Source of the DNA: Guyanagaster necrorhizus
Taxonomy: Eukaryota; Basidiomycota; Agaricomycetes; Agaricales; Physalacriaceae
Reading direction: 5' to 3'
Length of the DNA: 64,000 nt
NCBI RefSeq assembly: GCF_019112545.1
Contig: NW_025064896.1
Location: 6,702 to 70,701, forward strand
The translations under genes were made by a program, and so were the position numbers. The first letter of the stretch is position 1. Each line of letters begins with the position of its first letter. Positions 63,558-64,000 of the stretch are shown in pieces. Under the pieces are notes generated by a model. It was not told the origin of the DNA. It searched no databases and saw nothing but the letters and a program-made list of their open reading frames with translations.

Positions 63558-64000
63558 TTACTCCTGGATTTTGGCAAGGATCTCCGCGTCCTTGAACAGG
63601 AAATACTCCTACAGGAAACATCAGCAGCTGTATGCCAACTTAACACGAAACAGACACACCTCATCGCCCACCTTGATCGAATTGCCGCCCCAGCCAGGTA
63701 GTAGCACTCTATCTCCAGCCTTCACTTGGGTCGGAACAATATCTCCATCCTTATTCGGCGCTCCGGGTCCAACAGCAATGACCGTCGCCTCCGGTAGTGG
63801 AGTTGTCGTCGAAGACGTGGGCAGGAAGAGCCCAGACGCGGTTTTCTACAGCTCAGTATGAGCGGAATGAAGAATAGATCGTGCAAAAAAAAAAAAACCG
63901 ACCGTCTCAGGTTTAAATCTCTGAACGAGAACCCGGTCAAGGAGAGGAACGAGAGCCTTGATGGATTTGAACGTTGCCTGGGCCGCCTGGATGAGAAGAA
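63558..64000 (-). CDS. HSP10: Mitochondrial chaperonin 10 kDa (Hsp10/GroES), 5' end missing
   Basis: Minus-strand exons: 64,000 (open) to 63,903; 63,845-63,660; 63,608-63,558. They encode SIKALVPLLDRVLVQRFKPE, the mobile loop KTASGLFLPTSS, then ATVIAVGPGAPNKDGDIVP, VKAGDRVLLPGWGG and EYFLFKDAEILAKIQE before the stop. This is the complete GroES fold apart from the first residues, which lie beyond the window. It caps Hsp60 in the mitochondrial matrix and helps fold imported proteins. It is a housekeeping gene and marks the edge of the transporter-halogenase region. The first intron starts GTCGGT and contains a long T run (poly-A on the plus strand). Confidence 0.93.

Overview
This window looks like a stretch of a filamentous basidiomycete (Agaricomycete-type) nuclear genome. 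Genes are cut by many short introns of about 45-70 bases. The recognisable families are typical of mushroom-forming fungi: secreted DUF1996 protein, small RFFN-type glycopeptide, F-box/LRR proteins, a multi-TM hypothetical family of Agaricomycetes, a C2H2 plus Zn2Cys6 transcription factor, flavin-dependent halogenases and 14-TM drug:H+ antiporters. Names come from motif recognition by eye; no search was run.

Layout. (1) 1-20,100 is a nest of Ty3/gypsy chromoviruses. The youngest complete element (8,309-16,448, LTR to LTR) sits inside the integrase region of an older one (844-17,557), with a recognisable 5-bp target duplication (TTATA/TTATG). A 1.8-kb TG...CA insertion (5,229-7,029) splits the RNase H region of the older element. 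A third element (17,558-18,822) lies at its 3' edge, and an antisense integrase fragment follows. The block is strongly depleted in CG, and many CGA codons have become TGA, which points to cytosine-deamination decay. (2) The depletion stops at about 20.1 kb, at a decayed tRNA-Asp-like sequence. (3) 20-30 kb holds broken host genes (F-box/LRR, multi-TM family), a diverged duplicated segment, and one apparently intact glycopeptide gene interrupted by a 69-base assembly gap. (4) 31.9-34.0 kb is a 10-exon flavin-dependent halogenase (Hal1, 521 aa, + strand). (5) 35-46 kb carries an alcohol dehydrogenase relic, a DUF1996 gene, a TPR/Cys-rich protein gene and tRNA-like sequences. (6) 46.9-48.9 kb is the double zinc-finger regulator. 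(7) 51.5-54.2 kb holds F-box and GH79 relics. (8) 54.9-63.1 kb holds three co-directional minus-strand genes: DHA2 transporter, halogenase (Hal2, 528 aa), DHA2 transporter. (9) The window ends inside a mitochondrial Hsp10 gene.

The most interesting unit is the transporter-halogenase-transporter trio with a second, inverted halogenase paralogue 24 kb away. The two halogenases keep all nine intron positions and phases. The two transporters share at least the intron positions I checked. This is a plausible small module for making and exporting a halogenated metabolite. I see no backbone synthase (PKS, NRPS or terpene synthase) in the window, so the substrate is unknown.
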